From: Candidatus Woesearchaeota archaeon
GTDB lineage: Archaea > Nanobdellota > Nanobdellia > Woesearchaeales > GW2011-AR9
Length of the DNA: 6,471 nt
Direction of reading: 5' to 3'
Assembly (NCBI GenBank): GCA_016213985.1
Contig: JACRPJ010000024.1
Span: forward strand, 1-6,471
Shown here piece by piece: positions 5,095-6,471 of the stretch. The position numbers and the translations under genes are program-made. Position 1 is the first letter of the stretch, and the number at the start of each line of letters is the position of its first letter. The notes beneath the pieces were generated by a model that made no database searches, was not told the origin of the DNA, and saw only the letters and a program-made list of their open reading frames with translations.

Positions 5095-6279
5095 CTATCT
5101 CCATTCAAAGCGAGGAAGTTTGTATTTTAATTCAGGCTCTCCGGGAAGCGTCCAATGTTGCAAACACCGGGCTTCGTAATTTTCTACTCCTCCGGGCATT
5201 ATCAAGTCATCATTATATTCTGCGGGGACCCTGCTTTCTCCAAGTTTCTTCATTCTTTGGTTGTCCGTGGCCGGGTGGCCACATTCAACACAGATAGCAT
5301 AATGCATATTTACCACATCGGCTAGACACATCAGCTTGGGCACATCATTAAAAGGCTGACGATTAAAGCCACGTGGAAGCCCATCCCCATAAATTTGATA
5401 TCCCTGGGAAAGCAATTCAGTGACTGCGGTGTAAATACCGGGGAAAAAATGTAGCTCGTTAATGAAAATGGTCCTTACCAGGAGATGTTTGGAAAGATAA
5501 TTTGTTAGGTCATAGGGAGTTTGCGCCATGACTGCCCTAATGCCATCCTCGCTATGCAAAGTAGCCTTTCCTAATTCAAAAGCTTCTCCACTTTTCTCAC
5601 CGTAGCGGTTGTCCTGGTTCCATTTGAACACTACATAAGGATTATTTTTGTGTGCCACTTTACGGATCCGCCGCTTCATGGCTGTAGACTTGCCCGAAAA
5701 CATCGGTCCAACAAAAATTTCCAGATGCCCAGCTTCTGCTCTGTCAATATTAGGGTGGTAATAATGTGTTGTACATACTGGGAAGAAATATCCACCTCCG
5801 CTGGCACTATAATTAGCACGATCATCACGACAGGCAGGATAAGAACAAATAGCTTTAGTTAACCTAACTTCGTCCGCTAGAGCCATAAGTTCAGACATAT
5901 GACCATGAGGGGATCCTTGAGCATCTAAATTTAGTCCAGATGCTATAATATCACGATTGCTACGTACTACTGAGTCAACCAAATTAACTATACCGGAAGA
6001 AGGGAAATGCGAAGCTCCAATAATTATTACCGTTCGTGTATGGGGAGAAATACTCTCATAAATGTCACTAACCTTCTCGGTAACTCTGACTTTGTGTTTT
6101 CCTACGTATTCCGGGTTAGGATCGTCTTTAGGGTGCCTAAAAGTAACCGCGTTTCCATCATTCTTATAACCGCTGTCCACCAGAGCATCTAAGAACACTT
6201 CTATTTCCTCGGTCTTCTCGGAGTGAACCGGACCGGAAATAATGGTCAATTTTCCCTGAGTAAAAGGCTTCGCGTACAT
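5095..6279 (-). CDS. Tandem two-domain thymidine kinase (TK1/type II), N-terminal domain degenerate
   Basis: This 394-residue protein contains two type II thymidine kinase domains, twice the usual length of about 190-200. Such kinases phosphorylate thymidine with ATP for dTTP salvage. The C-terminal domain (about 184-377) has an intact P-loop GPMFSGKST (191-199), FINELHFF in place of the usual DEAQFF (E275 kept, Asp to N274, Gln to H277), a lasso-like GGVENYEARC (363-372) and zinc ligands C330-x2-C333 with C372-x2-H375. The N-terminal domain (about 9-176) has GPVHSEKT (16-23, Gly to E21) and IGASHF (87-92), where both acidic residues are lost. It keeps GLNLDAQG (115-122), ALADEV and Cys/His ligands C145-x4-C150 with C169-x2-H172. 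It is probably a non-catalytic partner. The start at 6279 is chosen for the GAGGGGTGG site just upstream and a short run-in to the first strand; a longer frame from 6366 would include hairpin DNA. Confidence 0.9.
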   Translation of the reverse strand: MYAKPFTQGKLTIISGPVHSEKTEEIEVFLDALVDSGYKNDGNAVTFRHPKDDPNPEYVGKHKVRVTEKVSDIYESISPHTRTVIIIGASHFPSSGIVNLVDSVVRSNRDIIASGLNLDAQGSPHGHMSELMALADEVRLTKAICSYPACRDDRANYSASGGGYFFPVCTTHYYHPNIDRAEAGHLEIFVGPMFSGKSTAMKRRIRKVAHKNNPYVVFKWNQDNRYGEKSGEAFELGKATLHSEDGIRAVMAQTPYDLTNYLSKHLLVRTIFINELHFFPGIYTAVTELLSQGYQIYGDGLPRGFNRQPFNDVPKLMCLADVVNMHYAICVECGHPATDNQRMKKLGESRVPAEYNDDLIMPGGVENYEARCLQHWTLPGEPELKYKLPRFEWR

Positions 6280-6284
6280 ATTTA

Positions 6285-6293
6285 CCACCCCTC
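6285..6293 (-). promoter_or_regulatory. Shine-Dalgarno fixing the thymidine kinase start
   Basis: On the minus strand GAGGGGTGG (6293-6285) precedes ATG 6279, with the GAGG core ending about ten bases before the ATG. It is the best ribosome-binding site in the leader and favours 6279 over the upstream in-frame ATG at 6366, which would add 29 residues with no resemblance to the family. Confidence 0.55.
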
Positions 6294-6326
6294 TTTTATC
6301 TTTGGAGATAGATGTTCGTGTCAATC

Positions 6327-6353
6327 GGAAACAAAAACTGGTTTTTGGTTTCC
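6327..6353 (-). repeat. Hairpin in the thymidine kinase leader (proximal)
   Basis: GGAAAC (6327-6332) pairs with GTTTCC (6348-6353) and AAAAA (6333-6337) with TTTTT (6342-6346), with a four-base loop and one bulged G at 6347. This gives eleven pairs in 27 bases, located about 50 bases upstream of the preferred start. It is one of two consecutive hairpins; the role is unknown. Confidence 0.55.
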
Positions 6354-6360
6354 TCAGACC

Positions 6361-6403
6361 CTGCATTTTCCAATTAACGTAATCTCACTGGTGGAAAATG
6401 CAG
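6361..6403 (-). repeat. Perfect 12-bp inverted repeat upstream of thymidine kinase (distal)
   Basis: CTGCATTTTCCA (6361-6372) is the exact reverse complement of TGGAAAATGCAG (6392-6403), with a 19-base spacer. No T-run follows on either strand, so an intrinsic terminator is unlikely. It could be a leader stem-loop, a DNA-binding site, or the footprint of a small mobile element. Confidence 0.7.
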
Positions 6404-6426
6404 ATTTTAATAAAGCTTACTACTCC

Positions 6427-6463
6427 GCAAAATATATTTTGCATTGGATTAATTTATATAAAT
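6427..6463. promoter_or_regulatory. 16-bp perfect palindrome next to a TATA-like palindrome at the right edge
   Basis: GCAAAATATATTTTGC (6427-6442) is a perfect 16-bp palindrome. Ten bases further, ATTTATATAAAT (6452-6463) is a 12-bp AT-only palindrome that can act as a TATA box in either direction. Read toward the thymidine kinase, initiation about 26 bases from the TATA would fall near 6431, inside the 16-bp palindrome, which is a typical operator position. It could instead serve a gene beyond the window's right end. Confidence 0.45.
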
Positions 6464-6471
6464 AAAATTAT

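Noticed and set aside
2143..6325. Octamer ATTGACAC upstream of both nrdJ (2143-2150, +) and the thymidine kinase (6325-6318, -)
   Set aside because: It is tempting as a shared dNTP-gene regulatory site, but eight bases in two AT-rich leaders are too easily coincidental, and it does not resemble an NrdR box.
6280..6366. N-terminal extension of the thymidine kinase to ATG 6366
   Set aside because: The 29 extra residues do not resemble the family, run through both a hairpin and the ribosome-binding site, and have no good Shine-Dalgarno of their own.

Overview
The window reads as a compact stretch of an uncultivated microbial genome. An archaeon (possibly DPANN-like) is my preferred reading, with a Patescibacteria/CPR bacterium as the main alternative. 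The archaeal case has two parts. There is a CDP-archaeol synthase (CarS) family gene. Two minus-strand genes also lack a Shine-Dalgarno sequence and carry TATA-like boxes about 26-35 bases upstream of their start codons, as expected for leaderless or nearly leaderless archaeal transcripts. The case is not closed: CarS-family proteins, B12-dependent ribonucleotide reductase and corrinoid adenosyltransferase also occur in CPR bacteria, and AT-rich intergenic DNA gives TATA matches by chance.

Left part (1-2012), membrane lipids: an unassigned left edge with a strong hairpin (5-39) precedes a CDP-alcohol phosphatidyltransferase (170-748, +). A carS-like gene (1494-2012, -) faces it. CarS would activate an archaeol-type lipid with CTP, and the CDP-alcohol enzyme could then attach a polar head group. 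Between these convergent genes sits an AT-rich gene of unknown function (816-1316, -; about 33% G+C against roughly 43-48% sampled in its neighbours). Two related inverted repeats flank it (752-790 and 1393-1484), which makes it look like an inserted cassette.

Right part (2013-6471), DNA precursor supply: an adenosylcobalamin-dependent ribonucleotide reductase (2223-4403, +) is followed 43 bases later by a corrinoid adenosyltransferase (4447-5067, +), the enzyme that makes the reductase's cofactor. Converging on them is a 394-residue protein built from two consecutive type II thymidine kinase domains (5095-6279, -). The first domain has lost catalytic residues and the second keeps most of them. 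Together these genes cover de novo dNTP formation, cofactor activation and thymidine salvage.

The most unusual items are the tandem thymidine kinase with a pseudo-kinase half, the inverted-repeat-flanked orphan gene, and the palindromes and hairpins around the carS and thymidine kinase promoters. I see no tRNA, rRNA, CRISPR array, insertion-sequence transposase or recognisable cobalamin riboswitch.
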